NCBI RefSeq assembly: GCF_040256395.1
Contig: NZ_CP158299.1
Span: 526,001-590,000, forward strand
Source of the DNA: Deinococcus sonorensis KR-87
GTDB taxonomy: Bacteria; Deinococcota; Deinococci; Deinococcales; Deinococcaceae
DNA length: 64,000 nt
Reading direction: 5' to 3'
Under the pieces are notes generated by a model. It was not told the DNA's origin, did not search any database, and saw only the letters and a program-made list of their open reading frames with translations. Every line of letters starts with the position of its first letter. The first letter of the stretch is position 1. The translations under genes and the position numbers were made by a program. This document shows positions 24,762 through 36,989 of the stretch, piece after piece.

Positions 24762-26102
24762 TCAGGGCCGCTCCGTGGGGTTCCTGGGCAGGCTGAACCA
24801 GAAGCTGGCGCCCTCGCCGACTTTTCCCTCGGCCCACACCCGCCCGCCGTGCCGGTGGATCACCCGCCGGACCAGCGCCAGGCCCACCCCGGTGCCTTCA
24901 AAGTCCTCCTGGCGGTGCAGCCGCTGAAACATCCCGAACAGCCGCTGCTTGTGGCGCCCATCGAACCCCACCCCGTTGTCCCGCACCCCGACCACGACCT
25001 CGCGCTCGGTCTCGCACCCGTGCACGCCGATGCGTGCCGGCGTCCGGCCACGCGTGAATTTGAGCGCGTTGCCCAGCAGGTTCGCAAACACCAGCCGCAG
25101 CGCCAGACTGTCGCCCTCCACCACCGGCAGCGCCTCGGCCGTGAGCTGGACGTCGCGGCCCTCCAGCTCCGCCGCAAGGTCCTTGAGGACTTCCTTCAGC
25201 ACCCGGTCCAGCTGAACCGCCTGAAAGCGCATGCGGCCCTGGCCCGCCCGGAAGAAGTTCAGCAGCGCCTCCAGCTGCTGCTCCATGCGGTCCACCGAGT
25301 GCTCGACGTGCTGCACGTACCGTGCCTGCTGCGGCTCGAGCGGCTGGAACTGCTCCGCGAGGCGGTCCGTGAAGCTGCGGATGTGCCGCAGGGGGGTCAT
25401 CAGGTCATGCGTCACGCCGGACACGAAGGTCTCCAGTTCCGCGGTGAGTTCCTGGATGTGACGGGTCCGCTGCTCCACGCGCGCTTCCAGCGTCGCATTG
25501 AACCGCCGCACCTCGTCTTGAGCCTGACGTTGCAGGGTGATGTCGGTGAGGATCAGCCAGGCGGTGCGGCGCCGGTCAGCCGTCACGACCACCTCCCCCT
25601 GCAGCTGGGCCGCGAACCGGGTCCCGTTGGCGCCCACCAGCCAGAGCTCGACCGACTGGCGTTCGCCCCGGTCGAGCAGGCGCCGCAGGAACAGCGCGAA
25701 GGTGCCGACCTCCTCCGGCGCGAGAAAGGCGGACAGCCGCCGACGCAGCAGCCCCGGCCGCTCCACGCCGAGCATCCGGCACACGGTGAGGTTGGCGCGG
25801 CACACGCCGCCCGTCTCGTCCAGCGTCAGGTACCCGACCGGAGCGTCATCGAACAGCTCCTGGTAATCGTGGCTGGTCTGCTCCAGCGCGGCGTTGACGC
25901 GGCTCAATTCTTCGTTCTGAAGGCGCAGCTCGATCTGATGAACCAGCAGCTCGTGCTGTTCCCGCTGGAGTTGCTGCAGCAACGCCACGGGATCGCCGGG
26001 CGTCGGCGTCGCTCCGGCAGGCCCCTGGCCGTGCAGCTCCTGCTCTGCCTGAACACGCAACGCGCGGGTCGGTTCGGCTTCTCTGTTCACGCTGCCTCCC
26101 AC
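24762..26102 (-). CDS. PAS-domain histidine kinase
   Basis: A 446-residue cytoplasmic kinase. The N-terminal helical region (residues 40-77, coiled coil) precedes a PAS domain at about 78-190, a linker helix, a HisKA domain with His232 in THDLMTPLRH, and an ATPase domain with NLLGNALKFT, DNGVGFDG and GTGVGLALVRR. It is the first gene of a two-gene unit with the CheB-type protein and is divergent from the CheB-CheR fusion, an arrangement suggesting a shared pathway. No response regulator is next to it. Confidence 0.93.
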   Translation of the reverse strand: MGGSVNREAEPTRALRVQAEQELHGQGPAGATPTPGDPVALLQQLQREQHELLVHQIELRLQNEELSRVNAALEQTSHDYQELFDDAPVGYLTLDETGGVCRANLTVCRMLGVERPGLLRRRLSAFLAPEEVGTFALFLRRLLDRGERQSVELWLVGANGTRFAAQLQGEVVVTADRRRTAWLILTDITLQRQAQDEVRRFNATLEARVEQRTRHIQELTAELETFVSGVTHDLMTPLRHIRSFTDRLAEQFQPLEPQQARYVQHVEHSVDRMEQQLEALLNFFRAGQGRMRFQAVQLDRVLKEVLKDLAAELEGRDVQLTAEALPVVEGDSLALRLVFANLLGNALKFTRGRTPARIGVHGCETEREVVVGVRDNGVGFDGRHKQRLFGMFQRLHRQEDFEGTGVGLALVRRVIHRHGGRVWAEGKVGEGASFWFSLPRNPTERP

Positions 26103-26331
26103 CGTCCATCGTCCGGCTTCCCACGCGGGGAGCGAACGCTTCGGGGTCCATCGTCACGTGAGGCTCGGGGTCATCGGGCGACGTCCGGAACGAGCGATCT
26201 GTACAGTGGAGGGGCCTCAACCGCGATAGTATCTCGGAACTCGCCGGCCGAGAATCATCATCGAGGGTCTATGAAGGCCCCGGCGCCCACGGCCGGCTGG
26301 TCCACCTCTCCGACCCCTCAAGGACGCGCCC

Positions 26332-29319
<2,988 letters not shown>

Positions 29320-29328
29320 GCCGCCCGG

Positions 29329-30339
29329 TCATCCGGGCGACGGTTCCTCGTCGCTCAGCGCGGTGTGGGTGAGCACCAGCTGATGCAGCGCCCTGGCCCG
29401 CTGCTCCATGACCTGCGCCTGGGCGCGCAGCGCGAGCGCCCGCGCCTTCGGCAACGGCTGGCCGAGGCGTCCGAGCAGCAGGAAGCTTTCTTCCATCACC
29501 CGTTGCGTCTGGTAGAACTTGTCTTCGATGGCGTCGGACAGCTCCGCCAGCAGGGCGTGGGCCGTGTAGGCGTGGCCGGTGTGGCAGCGGAAGCGCAGCC
29601 CCCCACCCTCCTCAAGCTGCACCATCGTGCCGTGGCACTCCGGGCAGGTGAACGGGGTGTACGGTCCGAGCTGGCTCACACTCGCCGGGGAACGGGGGCC
29701 GTCAGCGGCGATCTGCACTTCCAGGGCGAGGCGGTTCTGGTCGTCCATGTTCAGTGTGGGGTCGTCGAATGCGTGCGCCCGAACCAGCTGGTCGAGCAGC
29801 GCGCCCAACTCCCCGGCCACACCCTGATGGTCGACCTCGACCTGCTCGAGGGCGTGGCGGGGCATCGGGTCGAAGGCGGCGTCTTCGGGGGCCTGCACCA
29901 CCGCCACCCCCCCCACGCGCTTGATGTGCCACAGCCCCGACACCCCGTCGTCGAGCACCCCGGACAGCACCACCCCGATCACGCGGGGCGCGCGGGTGTG
30001 CGCCGCGGAGCGGAACAGCGCGTCCACCGACGGCCGGAAGCGGCTCTCCTTGGGGCCTTTTTTCACCCCCAGCGTGTCGCCGTCGACGAGCAGGTGGTGG
30101 TCCGGCGGCGCCACATAGATGCAGCCGGGGCGGATGGTCTCTCCGTCGTGCGGATGGTGGGCCGGCAGCGGCCCGGCGCGGCTGAGAATCTCCGGCAGGC
30201 TGCTGTGGCTGGAGGCGTGCAGGTGCAGCACGACACACAGGGCTGCCGGAAAATCGGCGGGCAGTCCAGCAACCAGCGCCTGAAGCGCTTCAATGCCTCC
30301 AGCCGACGCGCCGACAACGACCATGGGATCCGCAGCCAT
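29329..30339 (-). CDS. CheB-type methylesterase with C-terminal zinc ribbon (second)
   Basis: A 336-residue paralogue of the protein at 23744, with the same order of parts: CheB domain (GASAGG with the catalytic serine, VVLHLHAS, SGVLDDGVSG), no receiver domain, then CPECHGTM...FRCHTGHAY and a helical tail. The start at 30339 (MAADPMVVVGAS) puts the first beta strand at the N-terminus; the longer open frame is not family-like. It converges on the CheB-CheR fusion with nine bases between the stops. The 78-residue protein upstream on the same strand may be its partner. Confidence 0.9.
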   Translation of the reverse strand: MAADPMVVVGASAGGIEALQALVAGLPADFPAALCVVLHLHASSHSSLPEILSRAGPLPAHHPHDGETIRPGCIYVAPPDHHLLVDGDTLGVKKGPKESRFRPSVDALFRSAAHTRAPRVIGVVLSGVLDDGVSGLWHIKRVGGVAVVQAPEDAAFDPMPRHALEQVEVDHQGVAGELGALLDQLVRAHAFDDPTLNMDDQNRLALEVQIAADGPRSPASVSQLGPYTPFTCPECHGTMVQLEEGGGLRFRCHTGHAYTAHALLAELSDAIEDKFYQTQRVMEESFLLLGRLGQPLPKARALALRAQAQVMEQRARALHQLVLTHTALSDEEPSPG

Positions 30340-30392
30340 GGGGCTATTGTGACGCGATCTGACGGCACTGGAGGCGATGAGCGGCACCGGTG

Positions 30393-30629
30393 TCAGCCGC
30401 GGCGGGCGACCGTGGCGTCTCCCCCGGCTGCCGAGATCACCGCGTGACTCCGTTTCAGGCACACTTCACTGGTCGCCAACAGGCCGGCACTCTGCCGGAT
30501 CAGGACGTCCACCTCGGCAAGGTCGCGGCGGTACTGCAGAATCAGGCGGCGAAACTCGTCGAGCTGAGCATGGACGGTGCCGTTCGCACCATCGTGCATC
30601 CCGGACGGGCGCGGGGGGTCGGGGGTCAT
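30393..30629 (-). CDS. Small helical protein upstream of CheB
   Basis: A 78-residue protein with a central amphipathic helical stretch (DEFRRLILQYRRDLAEVDVLIRQ is the core, about residues 24-46) and no known domain. GGAG stands before the ATG at the right distance, and the stop lies 53 bases upstream of the CheB start on the same strand, so the two are probably co-transcribed. The function is unknown; a small adaptor or regulator is conceivable. Confidence 0.55.
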   Translation of the reverse strand: MTPDPPRPSGMHDGANGTVHAQLDEFRRLILQYRRDLAEVDVLIRQSAGLLATSEVCLKRSHAVISAAGGDATVARRG

Positions 30630-30994
30630 GGGCAGCTCCGGCGCAAGGACGCAGGACGTGTTCAGGAGACCCGGTCACGCTGCTCAGCACAGGCATGGTC
30701 TTCGGGAACGAACGAACCGCCGCAGCTCCAGGACTGCCACAGCTACCTCAACGTGTGAGGTGCCCGGCCGGACAGGAGGTCCAAGACCGAGGTGCCCCGA
30801 GTATGCGCCCTGTTCGGCGGCGCGTGGTGTGGCGGAGATGGAAGCGCCCACCGGGAACGTCGGCTCAGGTGAAACGAATCGTTGTGCAGAACGGGCCCCG
30901 GAGGCTGCACCGGTCCCACCGATCTCACGGTCGACGCGTCATCCGACCCAGCCACTCGGCCAGGGTGCGGCCAGGCATCCGGCGGGCCTGGTAA
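30630..30994. other. Gap without a recognised gene
   Basis: Open frames on both strands have no ribosome-binding site and no domain resemblance. Nothing further is recognised except the hairpin at 30995. Confidence 0.4.
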
Positions 30995-31023
30995 CGCCCA
31001 GGTGGACGCATTCCACCTGGGCG
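30995..31023. terminator. Hairpin downstream of the lipoprotein gene
   Basis: CGCCCAGGTGGA (30995-31006), loop CGCAT, TCCACCTGGGCG (31012-31023) form a perfect 12-pair stem 50 bases past the lipoprotein stop on the minus strand. Only a short TTA follows, so it is a probable but T-poor terminator. Confidence 0.55.
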
Positions 31024-31073
31024 CGAATCCTTCCTGCCGGCCGGCCCCCGTGACCAGCCTCCACCGCTCCGGG

Positions 31074-31994
31074 TTACTTCACCTGCACCAGATCCAGGTG
31101 GGCGTTCTCGGCCGGGGGCCGGACGCTGGGCCGGGCACCGGGGGCGTCGGTGGTGCTGTACACGTCCACCAGGTCGCCCGAGTCGACCTTGCCGTTGTGG
31201 TTGAGGTCCTGGATGGCGCTCAGCGCGTAGGCCCGGTCCTCGAGTGCCGGGAAGCTGAAGGTCCCGTCGGTGCCGCTGCCGGTCACCGCCTGAAGTTTGG
31301 TGGCGGGGCTGGCGCAGGTGGGGTCCTCCACGTAACAGGCCACGATCAGCGTCCCCGCGACCGACTGGCCCTGGGGGGCCGTCACGCTGCCGCGAATGCC
31401 GATTTTCGGGTAGGTCCTGGCCGGCTTGTCGGTGCGGTAGAACGCGTCCGGCGCGCCTGACCCGTCCTCGAGCTGCGTGAACAGCGCCTCCTTGCCGTAA
31501 TCGTCCACGCTCAGCGCCCAGCGGCGCACCGAGGGCGTGACCGGCTCGTGCTTGACCGGGCCGTTGCACACGGTCGACTGCACGTCGCCCTGACTGGGCG
31601 TGAAGGTCATCTTGGCGCTGTCGAAGGTCACGCGGCCGGATTCGGTGCTGAGGATCTTGCTCTGGCACGAGCCGCTCCCCACCGCCAGCAGGCCGGTGTA
31701 CTGGTACGTGCCGTCGGCGTGGAGCTTGAGGATGAAGCTGCTGCCGGTCGCGCCCTGCCACGCGCCGCTGTTCGGATCGTAGTACCCGATGGGCGATGCC
31801 TCACCCGCCTGCCAGATGCCCAGCAGATCGGCCGGCACGGAGCTGGTCCCGCCGCCGTTGCCGCCATTCCCGTTCCCGTTGCCGCCATTGCCGGTGCCTC
31901 CGGTGCCACCGCCGGGGGGCGTGGTGCCGCCGCACGAGGCGAGCATGGCGCAGAGGAGCGACGTGGCGATCAGCTGGGTCATCTTCTTGTTCAT
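31074..31994 (-). CDS. Predicted lipoprotein with Gly/Asn-rich linker
   Basis: A 306-residue exported lipoprotein. The signal ends in the lipobox LASC (MNKKMTQLIATSLLCAMLASC), so the mature protein is anchored by a lipid at the cysteine. A Gly/Asn/Thr-rich linker (GGTGNGGNGNGNGGNGG) follows. The main body is mostly beta and of unknown family (ADLLGIWQAGEASPIGYYDPNSG). Near the C-terminus there is a beta-sandwich-like segment with an EF-hand-like loop DLNHNGKVDSGDLVD that may bind calcium. The start at 31994 follows AGGAG. The function is unknown. Confidence 0.8.
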   Translation of the reverse strand: MNKKMTQLIATSLLCAMLASCGGTTPPGGGTGGTGNGGNGNGNGGNGGGTSSVPADLLGIWQAGEASPIGYYDPNSGAWQGATGSSFILKLHADGTYQYTGLLAVGSGSCQSKILSTESGRVTFDSAKMTFTPSQGDVQSTVCNGPVKHEPVTPSVRRWALSVDDYGKEALFTQLEDGSGAPDAFYRTDKPARTYPKIGIRGSVTAPQGQSVAGTLIVACYVEDPTCASPATKLQAVTGSGTDGTFSFPALEDRAYALSAIQDLNHNGKVDSGDLVDVYSTTDAPGARPSVRPPAENAHLDLVQVK

Positions 31995-32633
31995 GGGCGT
32001 CTCCTGTGGTCGTTCAGAACCGAACGAGCTTGAGAGCACAGTAGAAGCGCGAGCATGGCTGGGGGATGGCAGCTGCAGAATGCCGCTGTGAGGCTGTCGC
32101 CCGGCTCAGTGACGGCCAACCCCGGTATTTTGATGGGGGTGACTCAGAGGGTCTGCCGGCGGGTATGATCGGCCTTCACGGACCTGCACCCCCTGGAATT
32201 CAGGGAGCAGCGCCGAGGCGTGACCACCTCACGGAACACAGGTTGGCCAGAGACTCTCCATGAGCCTTCGAATCGCAGACACCTCCCCACGGGAGTGCGA
32301 CAGGCGCGGGGGATGGACAGCAGCGTCACACTCTCAACGCAGCTCAGATTTGCCTCGATCATCGCCCTGCCATGCACCTCCCGCCTCCCTCTGAGGATGG
32401 GAGGTGTGCACGACTGCACGGCGCTCCCTTCAACAGATAGAGTGGGCAGTGTTCCGTGCGCCAACGCTGAGCTCGCGTGAGCGCCGACAGGTGTATCATG
32501 GCCAACCCCATCTGCGCGCTTCTGAGTTAAGCCCGATTGAGCTGTCACACGGCCTGGCCGGCAAGAGCGTCCATGCACGCCGGCTTCGCCCTTGTTGTTC
32601 TGCGCCGCCCGTTGGGGCGACGCTGGAGGTGTT
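31995..32633. other. Gap of about 640 bases without a recognised gene
   Basis: The sequence is less GC-rich than its surroundings. Short frames have no domain resemblance. It should contain the lipoprotein promoter at the left and the DinB-like promoter at the right, but neither is clear. No RNA or insertion element is recognised. Confidence 0.4.
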
Positions 32634-33119
32634 ATGCCCACGGTCCATGCCCCGGATTTCCTCAACAATTTGATGGACCTGCTCCGAGAGACGTTTGAAG
32701 GGACGGGCGGTCAAGGCAGCCATTACATCGATGGACGAGGCCACGGAAGTGTCTTCGAAACCCTGGAGGGTCTGGATCATGCGCTCGCGTCCACGCCCCT
32801 AAGCCCAGGGGGAGCCACGATCGCCGCCCACACGGAACATACCCGCTACTACATTCAGATCCTCCGCCGGTTCATCGCGCAGGAAGAAGATGTGCGGCCC
32901 GACTGGCCGGGAAGCTGGCAGACCCGGACGGTCACCGCCGAGGAATGGAGCAACCTCCAGCGGGCGATTCGAGATGAGTACGCCGCCGCCATGGCGCACC
33001 TTTCCCGGATTGAGGTGTGGGACGACGAGCCCATCGGTGGCTTTTTGAGCATCCTGGCTCACAGTGCCTATCACCTGGGGGCGATCCGGCTCCTCGCGGT
33101 CACCCTCCGCCCTCAGTAG
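32634..33119 (+). CDS. DinB-like protein
   Basis: A 161-residue four-helix protein resembling the DinB/YfiT superfamily, which is expanded in Deinococcus and includes damage-inducible and thiol-transferase members. Likely metal-binding histidines occur in HTEHTRYY and in LAHSAYHLGAIR, at the two positions expected for the family's three-histidine site. The ATG follows GGAGGT. The upstream frame has no coding look. Function in this organism is not known. Confidence 0.78.
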   Translation: MPTVHAPDFLNNLMDLLRETFEGTGGQGSHYIDGRGHGSVFETLEGLDHALASTPLSPGGATIAAHTEHTRYYIQILRRFIAQEEDVRPDWPGSWQTRTVTAEEWSNLQRAIRDEYAAAMAHLSRIEVWDDEPIGGFLSILAHSAYHLGAIRLLAVTLRPQ

Positions 33120-33130
33120 GGCAACATTCG

Positions 33131-33164
33131 CATCGGGCTGCTTCCTGCAGGAGGCAGCCCGATG
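33131..33164. terminator. Hairpin after the DinB-like gene
   Basis: CATCGGGCTGC (33131-33141) pairs with GCAGCCCGATG (33154-33164), and the loop itself can pair (CCTGCAGG). There is no T tract. It stands 11 bases after the stop. Confidence 0.55.
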
Positions 33165-33400
33165 GCTGGTGCCAGGGACTGAGTTGCAGGTTAATCTCCT
33201 GTGAACAACCGAGGGCCTCAGTATCCCGGCGCTCCACGGGTCCCTCTCCGTCCACGATCGTCGTTTATCAAGGACCTACTCGTGAATTTGGCGCGGATTC
33301 ACTCGGGCGAAGACAGAGGACATATAACGTTCCCCCTTCGAGTTAAAGAGCATCACGCATACCTACTCGAATGCCAGCGGTTACGCTCTTCCCGGATGCC

Positions 33401-35539
33401 TTAGATGAATGTCGGACGCTCCAGATGAAGGATCAGATCGGTGGCCTGCACCGCCAGGATCAGCCGTTGGTCTCGTAAGGCCCCCTCGGCCTGCATCCAC
33501 CCGCCCGGTTCCAGCGGCTGCAGCCAGGGTTCGGCCCGTACCTGCTGAAACAACTGACCCGCTCCATTCAGGACCTGAACGCCCGGTTCGGCACCGGTGC
33601 GGCGCTGCAGCTGCACAAGGAACTGCCAGCGCCGGGCAGCGGCCGGCGCTGCAAAGTGCAGCTCGAGCCGTGGGACCGCGTGACCTGCCGCCCCCAGGCG
33701 CTGGACGGTCCAGCCACCGGCCCGCGTCAGCAGCACATAGCCTCCGGGCAGCAGCGTGCTGTCGTGCCGCTCCACCAGGGCGGGGGCGGTCGTCGACGGT
33801 GTCAGCGTGATGCCCGGTCCAGACGGTTCCACCACGGTCGGCAGCGTGCACACCGAGGGTTTCAGCCGGTGACGCTCGCCCGCATCCAGCGACCCGGCCA
33901 GCGCCGCGCGTTGCAGTTCGCTGTGAAACCACAGCAGCCGGGCGTCGTCCGGCAACCGCACCTGCCGTTGCGGCATCCGGACCGCGATGACGCTGTCGAC
34001 ATGCTCCAGAATGCACGCCTGCAATGCATGTCGGAGCAGCCAGCGGGCCCGGCCGATCTCCAGCCCCGCCTGGCTGAGCGTGCCGAGCGCCGTCACCTCG
34101 GAGAACGGGCCCGGCAGCAGCGCCAGCACCTGCAGATACTCAAGGTCCGCCCCCAGCACCACCGCCAGTTCCGCATGCAGGGTGCGGTGCAGCCGCTGTC
34201 CCAGCCGGCCGCGCACGGACGCGGAGCTGGGGAGCTGACAGCGGATCGCCGCCAGAAAGCCCTCGCTCTGGCGAATGATCTCGAAGCGGTCATCGCTGTC
34301 CAGGCTCCCAGACGCCGCGTCCTCACCGAACCGGGCGGGCAGGCTCTCGGGCGTCAGGGTCGGCACCGCGATCACCTGAAACCAGCCGGGCTGATCGTGG
34401 TGGCTCAGCAGGTCTTCCAGCTGGGACCGACCGGCGGACGTCGCGACCACCACCACCAGCAGCGGCCGTGCCAGACCCAGCATGAGGTCAATGAGCTGCG
34501 TGGTTTCGAGACTCAGCCGCTCGCCCGCGTGCACCACGATGGCCAGCGGACCGGCCTTCATCAGCAGCTGGGTCAGTTCGGACAGCTCGCTCGGTTCCGC
34601 TCCATGACGGTGGACGCGCTGCGGCACGTCCTGCGGCTCCGTCTGGTGGAGGGCCTTCATCAGGTTGGCCCGCAGCAGCAGCTGCATGCTGTCCAGACTG
34701 GCGGACGCGGTGACCTCCACCTGGGTCAGGCCCAGCCGGGTCAGGGCGAGGTCCAGCGACTCGCGTCGACCGCTGCCGGACCGGCCCACGTACAGCGCCA
34801 GCTGGGGATGCCGCGCCCCCTGAACGAACGACTGGAGCTCCGGCAGGATCCGGTCGGCGATCCACTGGACCAGGTGCCGGTCTGCCGGCACGCCGAGCGG
34901 CGCAGACGGTTGTGCGGCGCCGGACGTGGCCGCGCTCACCAGCTGTTCCACCGCCCGCGTCAGATGATGCCGTTGCCGCCGGGCCCAGGCGCCCAGCGCC
35001 GGGTTGCCGTGGTCGTTGAAGTTCAGCAGCGGCTGGGTCAGGGTCGCGGCGAGGCGAGCGCGGGCCTGACCGCTGCGCTGTTGCAGGTCATCGAGTTCCG
35101 TCAGGGCATGCAGACTCAGGGACGACGACCGGTTGGGGCTCAGCTCGATGCCCAGGCGGCGCAGCGCGGTCAGTTCCACCCGCAGGTTGCGCAGGCCCTG
35201 TGGCCCGGCTTCCGACCACAGCAGCTGGGCGGCGGTGGTGCGGTGAATCCGGCCGCCTTCCAGCGCCAGGTAGGTCAGCAGGGTGACGGCGCGGGCAGAG
35301 AGTTTGACCGGCTCTCCCCCGACCAGGACTTCCAGCTTGCCAAACACCTTGACGGACACGTCGGGAGCGGGGGTGAAGGGGATGGTGTCAGATGCGCCTG
35401 AATCAGCTGAAGAGCCATCTTCACGAAGCACAGGGCCCATTCTGCCGCACGGGCCGGGTGGGCAGGCACACATTTGTGGGTGCGCAAGATGAAGGGAAGG
35501 AGCGGCGGTTGTTGCGGCTCTCAAATCGGGTCTGGGCAT
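33401..35539 (-). CDS. SARP-like transcriptional regulator with large C-terminal part
   Basis: A regulator of about 712 residues. Near the N-terminus (VSVKVFGKLEVLVGGEPVKLSARAVTLLTYLALEGG, written here only as landmark VKVFGKLEVLVGG to LLTYLALEGG) is the winged helix of the SARP/AfsR type. A middle domain has a P-loop-like GRSGSGRRES in which the usual lysine is arginine, so nucleotide binding is doubtful. The C-terminal half has LLPGPFSEVTALGTLSQAGL and a final beta-rich domain. The start is uncertain; ATGs at 35539 and 35440 and a GTG at 35554 are in frame. It is divergent from the pilus operon and may control it. Confidence 0.75.
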   Translation of the reverse strand: MPRPDLRAATTAAPSLHLAHPQMCACPPGPCGRMGPVLREDGSSADSGASDTIPFTPAPDVSVKVFGKLEVLVGGEPVKLSARAVTLLTYLALEGGRIHRTTAAQLLWSEAGPQGLRNLRVELTALRRLGIELSPNRSSSLSLHALTELDDLQQRSGQARARLAATLTQPLLNFNDHGNPALGAWARRQRHHLTRAVEQLVSAATSGAAQPSAPLGVPADRHLVQWIADRILPELQSFVQGARHPQLALYVGRSGSGRRESLDLALTRLGLTQVEVTASASLDSMQLLLRANLMKALHQTEPQDVPQRVHRHGAEPSELSELTQLLMKAGPLAIVVHAGERLSLETTQLIDLMLGLARPLLVVVVATSAGRSQLEDLLSHHDQPGWFQVIAVPTLTPESLPARFGEDAASGSLDSDDRFEIIRQSEGFLAAIRCQLPSSASVRGRLGQRLHRTLHAELAVVLGADLEYLQVLALLPGPFSEVTALGTLSQAGLEIGRARWLLRHALQACILEHVDSVIAVRMPQRQVRLPDDARLLWFHSELQRAALAGSLDAGERHRLKPSVCTLPTVVEPSGPGITLTPSTTAPALVERHDSTLLPGGYVLLTRAGGWTVQRLGAAGHAVPRLELHFAAPAAARRWQFLVQLQRRTGAEPGVQVLNGAGQLFQQVRAEPWLQPLEPGGWMQAEGALRDQRLILAVQATDLILHLERPTFI

Positions 35540-35554
35540 GACGTCGCCACACAC

Positions 35555-35708
35555 TTTTTAACGTTCAGACCCGGTTGCACAGAGAACGCCCAGCTGTCCC
35601 AGAGCCAGAATTTGCTGCCGCCTTTAACATGCTCATTTCCGTCGTTAAAACTTGCCAAAACGTTGATTGACTATTTAACTTCATTTTATTTTTTGCCCAT
35701 CAAATTCG
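35555..35708. other. AT-rich divergent control region
   Basis: Markedly AT-rich for this genome. TTTAAC occurs at 35557-35562, 35623-35628 and 35674-35679, and its reverse GTTAAA at 35644-35649. These could be regulator binding sites or a bend near the pilus promoter. Confidence 0.4.
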
Positions 35709-35737
35709 TTGACAGGGGCACATGTGTCTCATACATT
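35709..35737 (+). promoter_or_regulatory. Strong promoter of the pilus operon
   Basis: A perfect TTGACA (35709-35714), 17 bases, TACATT (35732-35737). The transcript would start near 35744, giving a leader of about 90 bases with TAAGGAGGA just before the ATG at 35836. Confidence 0.75.
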
Positions 35738-35835
35738 GGAGAAGTCCCGAGCAGGCAAAGTCAAAGAAACCCGCACCAGCACATGGTGCAGGCGCCTTCA
35801 CCTTCTGCCTGGACGGTCTCTAAGGAGGAACGAGT

Positions 35836-36420
35836 ATGAAGAAAGCACTTCTGATTGCGGCGATGGCTTCGATGACGGTGGCATACGCGGAGAACAACCC
35901 AGGTGGCCGGGATCCCGGTGCAGCCAGCACCGCACTGAACTTCTACATGACCGTGGTGCCCGGCTGCGCGGTGAACCTGGCCCCCAGTTACGACAGCAAG
36001 ACGGACAAGACCTACAACGGCACGGACACGACCGTTCAGTCCGTCGTCGTCGACACGACGTCAACCGGCAACCCCAACTTCCGCTGCCAGACCGGGACCA
36101 ACGTGACCATCACGGCCAAGGCCCTGTACGGCGTGGGCAACACCTTCGAGGTGCAGACCACCACCGCCAGCGGCAAGGCGCCCACCACCCTCAACGGCAT
36201 GATGTCGCTGGTGCTCAAGGGGTACACGCTGGCGAGCGGCGTCAACAACGACGACAAGACGCTGGAAGGCGCCTACAAGCTGGAGTTCGCCCCCGGCAAC
36301 GTCCCCGGTGGAAACGGCGACATCTACAACATCCTCGCCACGTTCACGCCGGACAAGGGGCAGTTCGAGCCCACGGTCGGCGATTACAAGGGCACGCTGA
36401 ACGTGTCCGTCAACTACTAA
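35836..36420 (+). CDS. Major pilus subunit-like protein (spore coat U/SCPU type)
   Basis: A 194-residue secreted protein with a signal peptide cut after AYA (residue 17). The mature part resembles the SCPU domain of archaic chaperone-usher pilins: two cysteines (PGCAV and FRCQTG) that could form a disulfide, alternating beta strands and a C-terminal strand (YKGTLNVSVNY) for chaperone and donor-strand exchange. The very strong promoter and ribosome-binding site (TAAGGAGGA) suggest high expression, as for a major subunit. It is followed by a second subunit, chaperone and usher. Confidence 0.82.
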   Translation: MKKALLIAAMASMTVAYAENNPGGRDPGAASTALNFYMTVVPGCAVNLAPSYDSKTDKTYNGTDTTVQSVVVDTTSTGNPNFRCQTGTNVTITAKALYGVGNTFEVQTTTASGKAPTTLNGMMSLVLKGYTLASGVNNDDKTLEGAYKLEFAPGNVPGGNGDIYNILATFTPDKGQFEPTVGDYKGTLNVSVNY

Positions 36421-36495
36421 CGCTGCGCCGGGTGGGTGCCCTTGGTCGTGAGGCCAGGGCACCCGCCCAGCGTCCATTCTCGTCTGGAGGTCCCT

Positions 36496-36930
36496 GTGCT
36501 CCGTGTCCTTGCTCCCCTTGCGTGCGTGCTCCTGTCCAGTGCCGGGGCGCGCTGCGTCATCGCGCAGGCGCAGCTGGAGATGCCCGACTACAGCGCGCTG
36601 CGTGCCAGCACAGGCGTGCTGGCGGTGCAGATCGAATGTGAAGCTCCGTCAGACGCCACGCAGCTGCTGCTGCAGGGCCCCGGCCTGAGCGTCTCGATGG
36701 ACCAGCAACTGCAACTCACCGTCTACAACACGGCGACCGGCACCCGGCCGTACCAGACCCAGGCGCCGTTGATCCTCACGATCAACCAGGGCCTTCCGCT
36801 GCTGGCCGGTCTTGGCGTCAACGGCAGCCAGACCCTTCGTTTTTCGCTGACCGCCAAGGCCGGTCAGTGGGTTTCCGTGGGCACCTACAGCCTGCCGCTG
36901 ACCCTTTCCCTTCGACCACCCCTGCCCTGA
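36496..36930 (+). CDS. Minor pilus subunit-like protein
   Basis: A 144-residue exported protein with an N-terminal signal (LAPLACVLLSSAGARCVIA). The mature beta-rich part ends in VSVGTYSLPLTLSLR, a strand pattern similar to SCPU-type pilins (GxYxDxLxLxL). The start is a GTG preceded by TGGAGG at about six bases. It lies 75 bases after the major subunit and 59 before the chaperone. It may be a tip or minor subunit; similarity is weaker than for the first subunit. Confidence 0.68.
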   Translation: MLRVLAPLACVLLSSAGARCVIAQAQLEMPDYSALRASTGVLAVQIECEAPSDATQLLLQGPGLSVSMDQQLQLTVYNTATGTRPYQTQAPLILTINQGLPLLAGLGVNGSQTLRFSLTAKAGQWVSVGTYSLPLTLSLRPPLP

Positions 36931-36989
36931 GGGCAGTCCACAATGGCATGCTGCTCGATCCCCGCCCACCCACCTCCGAGGAGAACCCC

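Noticed and set aside
31860..31920. Glycine-codon repeat in the lipoprotein gene as a regulatory repeat
   Set aside because: It is an in-frame Gly/Asn-rich linker right after the lipobox cysteine, common in surface lipoproteins.
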